A DNA stretch of 34,141 bases, from NCBI GenBank assembly GCA_036336795.1, contig JAYZFL010000013.1, positions 1 through 34,141 on the forward strand, written 5' to 3'. The position numbers and the translations under genes are program-made. Source of the DNA: UBA822 sp036336795. GTDB lineage: Bacteria > Gemmatimonadota > Gemmatimonadetes > Longimicrobiales > Gaopeijiaceae. Of this stretch, positions 1 through 9,162 are shown piece by piece (the first letter of the stretch is position 1; every line of letters begins with the position of its first letter). The notes beneath the pieces were generated by a model. That model saw only the letters and a program-made list of their open reading frames with translations, was not told where the DNA came from and did no database searches.

Positions 1-76
1 TGCCCCAGCCATATCCCTTGTCGTCCGCAACACCCGCCACGAACGCCCTCTTTCCTGTCAGGTCGATAGGAAGCAT
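1..76 (-). CDS. fabI: Enoyl-[acyl-carrier-protein] reductase FabI, N-terminal fragment
   Basis: Only the first 25 codons are in the window; the gene continues past base 1. The visible protein begins MLPIDLTGKRAFVAGVADD and continues KGYGWG. This is the N-terminal nucleotide-binding strand and turn of FabI-type enoyl-ACP reductases, in the version shared by plant, cyanobacterial and related bacterial enzymes. FabI performs the last NAD(P)H-dependent reduction of each fatty-acid elongation cycle in the cytoplasm. The ATG at 76-74 is preceded by AAGGAG at a spacing of ten bases. The exchanger gene upstream on the same strand ends 38 bases before it, so fabI is probably the last gene of the ligA-polX-exchanger operon. 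The family call rests on a short stretch, but that stretch is distinctive. Confidence 0.8.
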   Translation of the reverse strand, partial: MLPIDLTGKRAFVAGVADDKGYGWG

Positions 77-114
77 CTGACTCTCGCTCCTTGCTAACTA
101 TTGAAACACTACAC

Positions 115-1155
115 TCAAGACAGCACCCAAAAGCCGAGCACCGCATAGGCGCCCAAGAGGATCAGGCCCTCCATCCGCGAAATTCTCGACTCAGTAAGGA
201 CGACAGGCACGAGCAGTGCGGAGATGATCATTACCGCCAGAAAATCACTCGGGGGAATCTGATGGTTGATGGGCGTGATCGTCGACGTAATGCCGAGGAC
301 CAAAGTAAGGTTGAAGATGTTTGAACCCAAAATGTTTCCCACAACGATACCGCCCTCTTTACGCAAGGCAGCGACGATACAGGTAGCAAGCTCGGGCAGT
401 GAAGTGCCTACGGCGACAAGCGAGAGGCCGATCGCCCGCTCGGACATCCCAATGCTTCCGGCTATAGAGAGGGCCGAATCGCGAACCAAGAACCCGCCAA
501 TGACCAGTCCCAAACAACCCGCGACGATGCCCACCCATTGGCGCAGAGTGCTGGCCCTCGCGCGCGCGGGCGTCCCTGCCGAGAGACCAACCGCTTCCCC
601 GGCAGACCCCTCTCCCCCGCCGAGCACCCGTGCGTGCTCTTTCTGGGCATTCTGAAGAAAAAGCCAAACAAGATAGCCAATCGCCAACGCGATGAGCAGT
701 AAACCCTCTCGGCCCCCGATCGGCGAATTCCAGATGATCCATAGAGCCAACAACGTAATAAGAAGCATTACGAAAGCCTCGCGACCGGCTGTCCGGGTCG
801 CGAACCACGAACGCGCCCGCGACCAGTCCCGCAATCCCCACTCGGAGAGACGGAAGGGTCGGCCTTCCAACACGAGTGGCCGGATCATGGCGCTGATCCC
901 GAGAACGAGGCCGACGTTTGCGAGGTTCGACCCCAACACGTTGCCCACAGCAAGGTTGGCACTCCCACTCAACGAAGCTACTACTGAGATAAAAAGCTCC
1001 GGTGCCGAGGTGCCCACAGAAACGATCGTGAGGCCCACCAGAAGCGGCTTGACCCCGCGCGAGGAAGCGAATCGGGAACTCCCACTAACGAGCAACTCCG
1101 CCCCCAAGGATAGGACGATCAGGCCACCTATGAACGTCAAGATCTCTAAGGTCAT
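115..1155 (-). CDS. Calcium/sodium antiporter, CaCA (YrbG-like) family
   Basis: This is a 346-residue polytopic inner-membrane protein with the two inverted alpha repeats that define Ca2+/cation antiporters. Repeat 1 (about residues 44-86) holds SVGTSAPEL and GNVLGSNLANVGLVLG. Repeat 2 (about 245-290) holds AVGTSLPEL and GNILGSNIFNLTLVLG. The acidic residue in each PEL and the asparagine in each GSN are the known ion-binding positions. A hydrophilic loop of about 50 residues separates the halves, as is usual for bacterial members near 320-350 residues. The protein probably exchanges Ca2+ for Na+ or H+ across the inner membrane. Its ATG overlaps the polX stop as ATGA, so translation is likely coupled to polX. 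Ion specificity cannot be read from the sequence. Confidence 0.9.
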   Translation of the reverse strand: MTLEILTFIGGLIVLSLGAELLVSGSSRFASSRGVKPLLVGLTIVSVGTSAPELFISVVASLSGSANLAVGNVLGSNLANVGLVLGISAMIRPLVLEGRPFRLSEWGLRDWSRARSWFATRTAGREAFVMLLITLLALWIIWNSPIGGREGLLLIALAIGYLVWLFLQNAQKEHARVLGGGEGSAGEAVGLSAGTPARARASTLRQWVGIVAGCLGLVIGGFLVRDSALSIAGSIGMSERAIGLSLVAVGTSLPELATCIVAALRKEGGIVVGNILGSNIFNLTLVLGITSTITPINHQIPPSDFLAVMIISALLVPVVLTESRISRMEGLILLGAYAVLGFWVLS

Positions 1156-2924
1156 GCGGGATGCTTCTCACGTCGACCGAGCCATCTGTGGAAACGGTCA
1201 ACAGTCATCGTATTGAGTACGTCGTCTCTTTCTATCCACCCTCGTCGAGCTTGATCCACACCGTAAGACATATGATCAAGTCCTTGTGTCGAATGGGCGT
1301 CTGTATTGATCGTGATCTTTACCCCCAACTCCTTGGCCCTACGAGCCTGGACATCGTTCAGATCGAGTCGGTTCGGATTGGCGTTGATTTCCACCGCCAC
1401 ATCAAGATCGAGCGCGGCTCGCAAGACCTCGTCCGTATCCAGCTGGAAGGGCTCTCTCCGCCCGAGCAGCCGTCCCGTGGGATGGGCGATGATATCCACG
1501 CTCGGATGCTGCATCGCTCTGATGACTCGATCCGTCATCGTTGTTTCATCCATGTCCATGAGGGAGTGCACCGAGATGATCACCAAGTCCAGTGCCTCGA
1601 GGACCTCGTCGGTCATATCAAGGCTGCCATCCCGTAGAATATCTACCTCCAAGCTCTTGAAAATCGTGATCCCGTCCAGTCTTTCTTGCACAAGGCCGAT
1701 CTCCTTCCACTGATCCTCGGCCTTTTCGGGCGTGATTCCCCCTACCATCGCGAGGGCCGGACTGTGATCGCTGATCGCCAGATAACCGTAGCCCCGGGCT
1801 TGGCATGCCCGAGCCATATCTTCGATGGAGAACTTCCCGTCGCTCCAGGTGGAATGCATGTGGAGGTCGGCCTGAATGTCGTCGAGCGTCAGAAGATCCG
1901 GCACAGCGCCCTCTCGCGCCACATCGAGCTCACCCCGATTCTCCCTGAGTAGCGGTGAAATCCAGGTGACACCAACCGCTTCGAAGACCGACTCCTCCGT
2001 CTTCCCGGCGATCCTCTTCCCAATATCGTTGGTCGCCTCGGTCGGATCCGCTCCCTTGGGAATACGAAAGACACCGTATTCATTCACCCGAAGACCCTTG
2101 CGTCGCGCAAGATGTCGAAGCGCGACGTTGTGTTCCTTGGAGCCGGTGAAGTAGTGGAGTGCGGCTCCGAACGAGACCTCGGGGATGATCCTTAGATCGA
2201 CTTCGAGCCCTGACCGGAGAACTACACTTCCCCGTGTTTCGCCTGCCGAAACAATCCGCTCGACAGCGTTGAACGTCGTGAATCGCTCCATGATTTCCCG
2301 CGCCGGCAGCTCCGCCTGAGCTAATATATCCACGTCACCGATCGTTTCCTGTCGACGCCTATAACTTCCGGCCACCTCAATGCGCTGCACGGTCGGAGCC
2401 TCACGCATATATTCGAGAAAGGCACGGATCAGGCCGTCGACTTGCGAGATGAGGAATCGGCCAGAGTAGCGCCGAAAATCCTGGATCGCCCTAACAATCT
2501 TCGCTGCGCTCGTTGCGCCGAACCCTTCGAGGTCCTCGACCCGACCCCCTACTAGGGCCATCTCGAGCTCGTCAACGGTCGTGACACCAAGCGACTCCCA
2601 TAGCTTCTTGGCCTTCTTGGGCCCGACCCCGTCGAGCTTGACGAGTTGCCCTAGGGAACGCGGAACTTCACCAGCGACTTCCTCCAAGCGGCTGAGCCTC
2701 CCCGTCCGGACGAGTTCAACGATGTGAGAAGAAATGTCCTTGCCCACCGCCGGGAGATCGGTCAGATCCTCTTCTTTAGCAACCATCAAGGAGAGGGGAA
2801 ACGTAAGTCCCCCAATCGTTCGGACCGCGTTACGATAAGCCCTGATACGGAAAGGATTTGAGCCCTTGATTTCGAGCAGGTCGGCCAGCTCTTCGAGGAT
2901 CGAAGCGATCTCGATGTTATCCAC
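1152..2924 (-). CDS. polX: DNA polymerase X family protein with PHP domain
   Basis: This 590-residue protein has the full bacterial PolX architecture. An N-terminal helix-hairpin-helix region begins with LLEIKGSNPFRIRAYRNA (residues 17-34), with hairpins near 57-70, 97-110 and 132-146. The polymerase-beta-type nucleotidyltransferase core has GSYRRR and GDVDI (catalytic Asp197 and Asp199) and a third Asp243 in EVDL. The C-terminal PHP domain starts at about residue 350 with DLHMHSTWSDG (His355, His357). It continues with ISDHSP, an IIAHP motif and NTDAHS near the end, so its metal ligands look intact. Family members do gap filling in base-excision repair and 3'-5' or AP-site processing through the PHP domain. 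The start is GTG, five bases after the ligA stop, which suggests an operon with ligase. Confidence 0.95.
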   Translation of the reverse strand: MDNIEIASILEELADLLEIKGSNPFRIRAYRNAVRTIGGLTFPLSLMVAKEEDLTDLPAVGKDISSHIVELVRTGRLSRLEEVAGEVPRSLGQLVKLDGVGPKKAKKLWESLGVTTVDELEMALVGGRVEDLEGFGATSAAKIVRAIQDFRRYSGRFLISQVDGLIRAFLEYMREAPTVQRIEVAGSYRRRQETIGDVDILAQAELPAREIMERFTTFNAVERIVSAGETRGSVVLRSGLEVDLRIIPEVSFGAALHYFTGSKEHNVALRHLARRKGLRVNEYGVFRIPKGADPTEATNDIGKRIAGKTEESVFEAVGVTWISPLLRENRGELDVAREGAVPDLLTLDDIQADLHMHSTWSDGKFSIEDMARACQARGYGYLAISDHSPALAMVGGITPEKAEDQWKEIGLVQERLDGITIFKSLEVDILRDGSLDMTDEVLEALDLVIISVHSLMDMDETTMTDRVIRAMQHPSVDIIAHPTGRLLGRREPFQLDTDEVLRAALDLDVAVEINANPNRLDLNDVQARRAKELGVKITINTDAHSTQGLDHMSYGVDQARRGWIERDDVLNTMTVDRFHRWLGRREKHPA

Positions 2925-2929
2925 GATGG

Positions 2930-4984
2930 CTACACGATTCCAGCGGCTCCAAGCATCTCGACGAAGTCCGCCTCACTCAGCACTGTCACGTCAAGATCTT
3001 GTGCCTTTCTAAGCTTGGAACCGGGATCAGTGCCAACCACTACGTAATGTGTCTCCTTACTCACCGAGCTGACCACCTTTCCCCCGCTAGCTTCGATCAA
3101 CCTCTTGGCCTCCAATCGCGAAAAACGTTCGAGTCCTCCCGTAAACACAAACATTCGTCCGCCTAAAGCCTCACCGTCAGTCTCCGCCGGGGGGATCAGC
3201 TTCATGCCCTGACCGATTACAGCGGATATCTGATCACGATTCCGTTCGTCATCGAGGAAGGCACGAATCTGTTCTGACATTATGGGGCCGATCCCATCCA
3301 CGCCCTCAAGTTCCTCGGTAGTGGCCCCCTGGATTCTCTCGAAGCTCTGAAATCGCTTCGCGAGGCTCGTGGCCACCGTTACCCCCACCTCAGGAATCCC
3401 CAACCCATAGAGAAAGCGCTCCAGCGCCACCGTCTTCTTGGCCTGGATGGCATCGGCCAGGTTCTTTGCTTTCTTTTCGGCAAAGCCCTCTAGTGCCTGG
3501 AGGTCTGTCCTCTTTAGCCTGAAAAGGTCCGCGAGTTCATTCACGAGACCACGGTCCACTAAAGCGGTAGCGGCCTCCTCTCCTAACCCTTCAATATCGA
3601 GACCTGCCCTTGATCCGAAATGCATCAAACCCCGCTTCAACTGTGCGGGGCACCCGAAGCGGTTTGGGCAGTATGTAAATGGGCCACTCTCTTCAACAGA
3701 AGTTTCGCAGGCCGGGCAATGATCAGGCATTCGAAATTCCACTCCTCGCTTGCGGCCTTCCTCGGAAACGCGCTCAACCACCTGTGGGATCACGTCCCCA
3801 GCCCTTTGTATCCGTACGAGATCACCTTCACGCACATCCTTGCGGATCACCTCTTCACGGTTGTGCAACGAAGCCCTGGAAACCGTCACTCCACCCACCT
3901 CCACCGGGCGAAGCAAGGCCACAGGTGTGAGCGTACCCGTACGCCCTACTGAGACAGCAATTCTCTCTATGCGGGTCACTTCCTTGCGGGGTTCGAACTT
4001 GAAGGCGAGGGCCCACCTCGGATGATGGGATGTAGCCCCAAAGTCCACTCGGGAGTCAAGGTCGTCTACTTTGATGACTACGCCATCGATCTCGTAGTCA
4101 AGTTCATCGCGATCCGCTTCGTAGCGTCCGTGGTAGTTCAGTATCTCCTCAACCGTCGTAGCAAGCGTGCTCCGCTCCGGCGTTTTGAATCCCCAGTCAC
4201 CCAACGCCTGGATTGCATCCGCATCCGACACCAATTTGATCCCTCGGCTCATCAGAACATCGTATGCCAATACCTCTAGGGGGCGCTCTGCAGTTACACG
4301 CTGATCAAGTTGCCGGAGAGACCCGGAGGCTGAGTTGCGGGGGTTTACATAAGGCTCAGATCCTCTTGCTACCATACTTTCGTTTAATGCTTCAAACGCC
4401 GAGAGGTACATTATGACCTCCCCTCGGACGGCCAGCAGTTCAGGTACCGGGCGTGCGAAGTCGAGCAGGCGAAGCGGCAGGCTCGGCATCGTTCTGGCGT
4501 TCTCAGTGACAACCTCTCCGGTTCGTCCATTACCGCGGGTTACGGCTCTAACGAAAAAACCATCCTCATACACAAGCTCAAGCGAGGCCCCATCTAGTTT
4601 CGGCTCTAGGAGGTAGCGTGCCTTGTCACCCAGGGTCTTGCGGACCCGCTCATCGAAGCGGCAGACCTCCTCGAAGTCCTGCGTCGAGTCCAGGGAGAGC
4701 ATCGGCACCATATGCTCAGCAACGGGCAGCACACTTTGGGGCTCAGCGCCGACACGCTGGGTCGGAGAATCCCTCGTCACGAGGTCAGGGTGTGCCGCTT
4801 CGAGAGCCAGAAGCTCAGCAAACATCCGGTCGTATGACGCATCGTCGAGCTCAGGCCGTGACTCAACATAGTAAAGATGTGAGTGACGTCGGAGCTCTCG
4901 CCGCAGGCGCTCTATGTGCGTCTCGACGTCTCCCTCGCTCCCTTCCGAGCTACTATCGGAGATGCTCGGCTCTGTTTCGCTCAA
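2930..4984 (-). CDS. ligA: NAD+-dependent DNA ligase LigA
   Basis: This 684-residue protein has all LigA domains in order. Domain Ia is near residues 20-75 (HSHLYYV, SYDRMF). The adenylation domain carries KLDG with the AMP-accepting Lys129. An OB fold follows, and then a Cys4 zinc finger (Cys423, Cys426, Cys439, Cys445). Helix-hairpin-helix repeats come next, and a C-terminal BRCT domain from about 607. It seals nicks using NAD+ and is essential in bacteria. No ATG lies near the domain start. The best start is TTG at 4984-4982, preceded by GGAG at a spacing of five bases. It leads an operon with polX, whose product could fill the gaps that ligase then seals. Confidence 0.96.
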   Translation of the reverse strand: MSETEPSISDSSSEGSEGDVETHIERLRRELRRHSHLYYVESRPELDDASYDRMFAELLALEAAHPDLVTRDSPTQRVGAEPQSVLPVAEHMVPMLSLDSTQDFEEVCRFDERVRKTLGDKARYLLEPKLDGASLELVYEDGFFVRAVTRGNGRTGEVVTENARTMPSLPLRLLDFARPVPELLAVRGEVIMYLSAFEALNESMVARGSEPYVNPRNSASGSLRQLDQRVTAERPLEVLAYDVLMSRGIKLVSDADAIQALGDWGFKTPERSTLATTVEEILNYHGRYEADRDELDYEIDGVVIKVDDLDSRVDFGATSHHPRWALAFKFEPRKEVTRIERIAVSVGRTGTLTPVALLRPVEVGGVTVSRASLHNREEVIRKDVREGDLVRIQRAGDVIPQVVERVSEEGRKRGVEFRMPDHCPACETSVEESGPFTYCPNRFGCPAQLKRGLMHFGSRAGLDIEGLGEEAATALVDRGLVNELADLFRLKRTDLQALEGFAEKKAKNLADAIQAKKTVALERFLYGLGIPEVGVTVATSLAKRFQSFERIQGATTEELEGVDGIGPIMSEQIRAFLDDERNRDQISAVIGQGMKLIPPAETDGEALGGRMFVFTGGLERFSRLEAKRLIEASGGKVVSSVSKETHYVVVGTDPGSKLRKAQDLDVTVLSEADFVEMLGAAGIV

Positions 4985-5232
4985 AGAAACTCCAACTCCG
5001 GAAAATCCGAACGTCCCCGTCTCGTCCGACTGGTGGTCAAAAAGGCCTCGTAACGTGGCGAATCAACCCAATAAAGGACAGGCCTTCAAAAGCTCACCTA
5101 GGCGTTTTCTTCTACCGTTGCGTTACGCCGGTGCTGCGCCATATATCAGGGCATCGAACCGAGACACAGGTGCACGGAGGCGTGCCAACTCGAACGACCT
5201 CCACTTACGAAGGTCAACCGGCTGGAGGAACC
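4985..5232. other. Divergent intergenic region between ligA and amidohydrolase
   Basis: This 248-base gap lies between two divergently transcribed genes and must hold both promoters. The only promoter-like pair I see on the plus strand is TTGCGT near 5117 and TATATC 18 bases further on, which is a weak match to sigma-70 elements. A good Shine-Dalgarno (TGGAGG) lies just before the ATG at 5233. No small gene is evident. The open frame running through here from 4618 looks like an accidental upstream extension. Confidence 0.3.
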
Positions 5233-6858
5233 ATGAGATTTATCCGCACGCTCCTGTCCACGGGGTTATGCGTTCTGACAATATTGGTAGTGGCCACGCA
5301 AGCTTGGGCTCAAATAGAGACCACTACCGCCCGTCGTTCCGATGAAGGCGAGGGGCCCTTCAACCGTCTCATCCTCAGGGGAGTTACGGTCATAGACGGT
5401 ACGGGTGCCCCACCGCAAGGGCCCGTGGATATCGTCATCGAAGATGATCGAATCGCTGAGGTGCGGTCCGTCGGTTTTCCAGGCGTCCCAATCTCCGATC
5501 GCAGACGGCCTGGCGACCCTGACCGCGAGATCGATCTGTCCGGTCATTACGTAATGCCAGGCTTCATCGACATGCATGCCCACACTGGTGGTGGCACCAA
5601 AGCCCCTCAACCCGAATATGTCTACAAGCTCTGGATGGCTCATGGTGTCACGACATCTCGAGGTGTTGGCCACGGACCCATGATGTGGGCCTTGGGCGAA
5701 AAAGCCCGAGCAGCCCGAAACGAGATCGTGGCACCACGCATGTTCACCTACGCCCGGCCTGGAGAGGCGTGGGGTGAGGGTCCCATCGACTCACCGGAGA
5801 AGGCGCGCCAGTGGGTTCGCTGGGCCGTTGATCAGGAGGTGGACGGCCAGAAGATTGATGGGCTGAAGCTTGGGTCTCTCGATCCATCTATTATGGAGGC
5901 GGTGATCGACGAGGCGCACAAGCATGGCCTCGGTACGGTCGCGCATCTTGGTCAAATGGGCCTCGCACGAATGACGGCCTTGGACGCGGCCGAGGCCGGC
6001 CTGGACATGATGACCCACTACTACGGACTCTTCGAATCCTTGCTCAAGGACTTCAGCATCCAGAACTGGCCGCTCGACTACAACTACAATGACGAGCAGC
6101 ACCGTTTCGAAAACGTCGGACAGCTCTGGAACCAGATCTACGAGCCTGGATCGGAGGAGTGGGATGAACTCATGGACCGATTCCTGGAACTGGACTTCGG
6201 GATTGATCCAACCATGACCATCTATGAGGCGAGCCGTGACGTAATGAGGTCCCGGAATGCCGACTGGCATGAGGAATATACGTTACCGAGCCAGGCAGAT
6301 TTTTATGAGCCCAGCCGCCAGGCTCATGGTTCATACTGGTTCTACTGGACAACAGAGGACGAGGTAGCCTGGAAGAATTTCTACGACCGGTGGATGCAGT
6401 TCTTGAACGAGTACAAGAACCGTGGAGGGATCGTGACCACGGGATCCGATTCTGGCTTCATCTACAAGCTCTATGGATTCGATTATATCCGGGAGTTCGA
6501 GCTCCTTAGAGAGGCTGGCTTCCATCCCCTCGAAGTTCTCCGGTCGGCAACAATGTACGGCGCTATGGAGCTCAATAGGCCCAAGGGACTGGAGCCGAGC
6601 TTCGGAATAATTCGCCCAGGGCTAAAGGCAGACTTAGTCGTGATCGACCAAAACCCCCTTGAAAACCTGAAAGTCCTTTACGGAACAGGAGCCGTTCGGC
6701 TTAATGACGACACCGGTAAAGTAGAGCGGATTGGGGGGATTAAGTACACGATCAAAGACGGGATTATCTACGATGCCAAGAAGCTCCTAGCCGACGTGCG
6801 TGAGATGGTGATCCGGGCAAAAGCTGAGAGGGTCACAACGGACAGCCCGCGCAACTGA
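5233..6858 (+). CDS. Secreted metal-dependent amidohydrolase (imidazolonepropionase-like)
   Basis: This 541-residue protein has a clear N-terminal Sec signal (about residues 1-27, ending TQAWAQ), so it is exported to the periplasm. The amidohydrolase-superfamily TIM barrel shows the first metal pair in PGFIDMHAH (His115, His117), a Lys-rich strand GLKLGS, His238 in VAHLG, His262 in MTHYYG and the catalytic Asp406 in TTGSDSG. The C-terminal strand returns to the beta-sandwich with GLKADLVVID. Related exported enzymes include Xaa-Pro dipeptidases and imidazolonepropionase-like hydrolases; the substrate is unknown here. The start is the ATG at 5233, which has a good TGGAGG and a signal peptide directly behind it. 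The frame stays open to 4618, but that part is antisense to ligA. A PLP enzyme gene follows after 16 bases. Confidence 0.85.
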   Translation: MRFIRTLLSTGLCVLTILVVATQAWAQIETTTARRSDEGEGPFNRLILRGVTVIDGTGAPPQGPVDIVIEDDRIAEVRSVGFPGVPISDRRRPGDPDREIDLSGHYVMPGFIDMHAHTGGGTKAPQPEYVYKLWMAHGVTTSRGVGHGPMMWALGEKARAARNEIVAPRMFTYARPGEAWGEGPIDSPEKARQWVRWAVDQEVDGQKIDGLKLGSLDPSIMEAVIDEAHKHGLGTVAHLGQMGLARMTALDAAEAGLDMMTHYYGLFESLLKDFSIQNWPLDYNYNDEQHRFENVGQLWNQIYEPGSEEWDELMDRFLELDFGIDPTMTIYEASRDVMRSRNADWHEEYTLPSQADFYEPSRQAHGSYWFYWTTEDEVAWKNFYDRWMQFLNEYKNRGGIVTTGSDSGFIYKLYGFDYIREFELLREAGFHPLEVLRSATMYGAMELNRPKGLEPSFGIIRPGLKADLVVIDQNPLENLKVLYGTGAVRLNDDTGKVERIGGIKYTIKDGIIYDAKKLLADVREMVIRAKAERVTTDSPRN

Positions 6859-6874
6859 CTGGATTTTTCGCATA

Positions 6875-8062
6875 ATGACCACGCTCGACGTCAACCGACT
6901 GAGGAGTGAGACGCCCGGCACGCGGCAGGTCAATCACCTCAATAATGCCGGAGCCGCGCTCATGCCGGATCCGGTTTGTCGGACAATCGTCAAGCATCTC
7001 GAACTCGAATCTCAGATCGGTGGATATGAAGCAGCGGAAGAGCGGCGTGAGGAGATAGAAGCAGTCTACCAAGCCCTCGGACAGTTGATCGGGGCCGACA
7101 CTGAAAACATCGCCCTAACTGAAAACGCTACGGCTTCGTTCACTCAAGCCTTGTCAGCGGTGTCCTTTAAGCCAGGAGACGTGATCGTAACCACCCGCAA
7201 TGATTACGTCTCCAACCAAATTATGTACCTGTCTCTGGCCTCCCGATTTGGGATCGAGATCGTGAGGGCACCAGATGATCCCTCCGGTGGTGTGGACGTG
7301 TCAGCAATTGAGGAATTGGTCCACCGCCGTAGGCCAAAGCTCGTAGCCGTCACCCATATCCCGACGAACTCAGGGCTCGTTCAAAAAGTGGCCGACATCG
7401 GAACCATCTGCCGCCAGCGAAAAACACTGTACCTAGTGGACGCTTGTCAGTCCGTCGGACAGATGCCGATCGACGTCAAGCAGATCGGATGTGACTTCCT
7501 TTCAGCTACCTCACGGAAGTTTCTGCGCGGCCCGCGGGGAATCGGCTTTCTCTACATATCTGATTGGGCGCTCGACTCTGGATTGGTGCCACTCTTTCCG
7601 GATCTACACGGTGCCCACTGGATTGAAGAGGATCTCTTCCAGCCGCTACCAGACGCCCGACGGTTCGAGAACTGGGAATTCCCAGTCGCACTCGTGCTCG
7701 GTCTCGGTCGGGCCACCGAGTACGCCCTCGACTTGGGGCTTGAAGCCGTCCGGGAGCGTGCCTGGGGCCTCGCAGCGCGAGCTCGCGATCAGCTGGCAGA
7801 AATCGAGAGTGTTAGCATTCTCGATCGCGGAGCGGAACGATCTGCTATTGTGACCATCGCGACCGCAGGCCATGACCCGGCCAAGCTCACGTCCTCCCTC
7901 CGAGCGCAGGGGATTAACACATCCCTTTCCACGCGGGATTATGCAGTTCTCGATTTCGATGATAAAGGCGTAGAGGCCGCAGTTCGAGTTTCGCCGCACT
8001 ACTACAATACTGAGGAGGAAATTGATGCCTTTGTGGCAAGGCTTTCCGGGCTTCTCCTGTGA
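6875..8062 (+). CDS. Class V aminotransferase-fold PLP-dependent enzyme
   Basis: This 395-residue cytoplasmic protein belongs to fold-type I, class V PLP enzymes, a group that includes cysteine desulfurases, kynureninase, isopenicillin-N epimerase and selenocysteine lyase. Visible marks are HLNNAGAALMP near the N-terminus, His161 in VTHIPTNSG, Asp189 and Gln192 in LVDACQSVGQ, and the PLP lysine Lys215 in SATSRKFLRGPRG. It lacks a recognisable SufS/IscS catalytic-cysteine loop, so a role in Fe-S assembly is unlikely. The true SufS is encoded at 14607. It is probably co-transcribed with the exported amidohydrolase 16 bases upstream, which could hint at amino-acid or peptide catabolism. The substrate cannot be assigned. 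Confidence 0.8.
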   Translation: MTTLDVNRLRSETPGTRQVNHLNNAGAALMPDPVCRTIVKHLELESQIGGYEAAEERREEIEAVYQALGQLIGADTENIALTENATASFTQALSAVSFKPGDVIVTTRNDYVSNQIMYLSLASRFGIEIVRAPDDPSGGVDVSAIEELVHRRRPKLVAVTHIPTNSGLVQKVADIGTICRQRKTLYLVDACQSVGQMPIDVKQIGCDFLSATSRKFLRGPRGIGFLYISDWALDSGLVPLFPDLHGAHWIEEDLFQPLPDARRFENWEFPVALVLGLGRATEYALDLGLEAVRERAWGLAARARDQLAEIESVSILDRGAERSAIVTIATAGHDPAKLTSSLRAQGINTSLSTRDYAVLDFDDKGVEAAVRVSPHYYNTEEEIDAFVARLSGLLL

Positions 8063-8137
8063 GAATCCAAAGCTGAGGCATGTCTTATGTCCTTCGCTGA
8101 CTGAAGAAATCCTACCCGGGCATCGTACTACAACTAC

Positions 8138-8728
8138 ATGAGACAGGAACGAGGAGAGTCATCGCACCTGGAGGTAGAGCGGGAGTTGCTTCGATTGTGC
8201 AAGGAAGGAGGCCAGCGATTTTACGAGCCCATCGTGCGAACATATGAAAGGCCGGGTCTCCGTATAGCCGTAGGGATACTAGGCAGCATCGACGAAGCTC
8301 AGGATGCGGTTCAGGACGCCTTTGTAAAGGCTTGGCAGTCGCTCCACCGATTCAACCTAGGGCAACCATTCGGGCCCTGGTTCTTTCGGATTCTCAGGAA
8401 CCAATGTCAGGACATGATTCGGAGTCGGCGATCCCGGAACCGTATCGAAGCGAGAGACCGGAACTTTGATATTCCGCCAACGGGAGCTACCACGGATCCC
8501 GAGCACATTCGGATGAGGAATGAAGTTCACGAGTTGTTCTGGAAAGCCTTATTGGAGATCGGCGACGAGCATCGTGAAATTCTGATTCTGAAGGAAATCG
8601 AGGACCTTTCCTATGCGGTAATTGCTAACATTCTAGAGATTCCAGAGGGCACCGTTGCGAGTAGGCTGTTCCATGCTCGCGGCGCTCTTCGGTCGGCCCT
8701 CTCAGAGATGAACTTCGAGTATCCATAG
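8138..8728 (+). CDS. ECF-type RNA polymerase sigma factor
   Basis: This 196-residue protein has the two domains of extracytoplasmic-function sigma factors. Region 2 (about residues 45-100) contains DEAQDAVQDAFVKAWQSL and GPWFFRILRNQCQDMIR, which contact the -10 element and core polymerase. Region 4 (about 140-190) contains the helix-turn-helix DLSYAVIANILEIPEGTVASRL, here split: DLSYAVIANIL then EIPEGTVASRL. It would direct RNA polymerase to a stress or envelope regulon. A small membrane protein gene lies 11 bases downstream and is its likely anti-sigma partner. The start is ATG at 8138, with no strong Shine-Dalgarno seen. Confidence 0.9.
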   Translation: MRQERGESSHLEVERELLRLCKEGGQRFYEPIVRTYERPGLRIAVGILGSIDEAQDAVQDAFVKAWQSLHRFNLGQPFGPWFFRILRNQCQDMIRSRRSRNRIEARDRNFDIPPTGATTDPEHIRMRNEVHELFWKALLEIGDEHREILILKEIEDLSYAVIANILEIPEGTVASRLFHARGALRSALSEMNFEYP

Positions 8729-8739
8729 AGGGTGACAAG

Positions 8740-9162
8740 GTGACAAACAGCGTGAGTCGTGAAAGTCTGATGCGATACTTGGATGGAGAGGTTAAGCGCG
8801 AGGAGCGATCCCAAATCGAAGAGGCTTTGGTATCCTCGACTGAACTCCAAAGAGAGGTGGCTCTCTTCGGCGCCATGAAGAGGGATCTTCAAGACATGAC
8901 TCTCCCCCTCGGTCGCGACCGATCCGTCTGGGGGGTTGTGCACCGACGAATCACGAGGCCGTTGGGGTGGCTTCTCGTACTTGTCGGCTTCGCGTTTTGG
9001 GCCGTATACGGATCCTATCTATATTTCATGTCCGCTGTCGATCCCTGGGAGAAGCTGGTGACCTCCGCCATTGGCGGAGGCATGTTGCTCCTCTTGATTA
9101 ACGTCATCTTCGAGCGCTACAGGGAGCGGCTCGTCGATCCATATCGGGATGTCTACAAATGA
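8740..9162 (+). CDS. Small two-helix membrane protein, putative anti-sigma factor
   Basis: This 140-residue protein starts at GTG 8740. Its N-terminal part (residues 1-55) has RESLMRYLDGEVKREER and ERSQIEEALVSSTELQREV, resembling the cytoplasmic domain of many anti-sigma factors. It lacks the His-x3-Cys-x2-Cys zinc motif of ZAS-type proteins. Two hydrophobic helices follow (about 73-95 and 103-124), then a short charged tail. The position directly behind an ECF sigma gene makes an anti-sigma role the best guess, by context rather than by a diagnostic motif. Its stop overlaps the start of the next gene as ATGA. I do not recognise a named family. Confidence 0.6.
   Translation: MTNSVSRESLMRYLDGEVKREERSQIEEALVSSTELQREVALFGAMKRDLQDMTLPLGRDRSVWGVVHRRITRPLGWLLVLVGFAFWAVYGSYLYFMSAVDPWEKLVTSAIGGGMLLLLINVIFERYRERLVDPYRDVYK

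Noticed and set aside
4618..5232. An in-frame N-terminal extension of the amidohydrolase by 205 codons
   Set aside because: It is antisense to ligA, has no family similarity, and the signal peptide with a good ribosome site starts at 5233.
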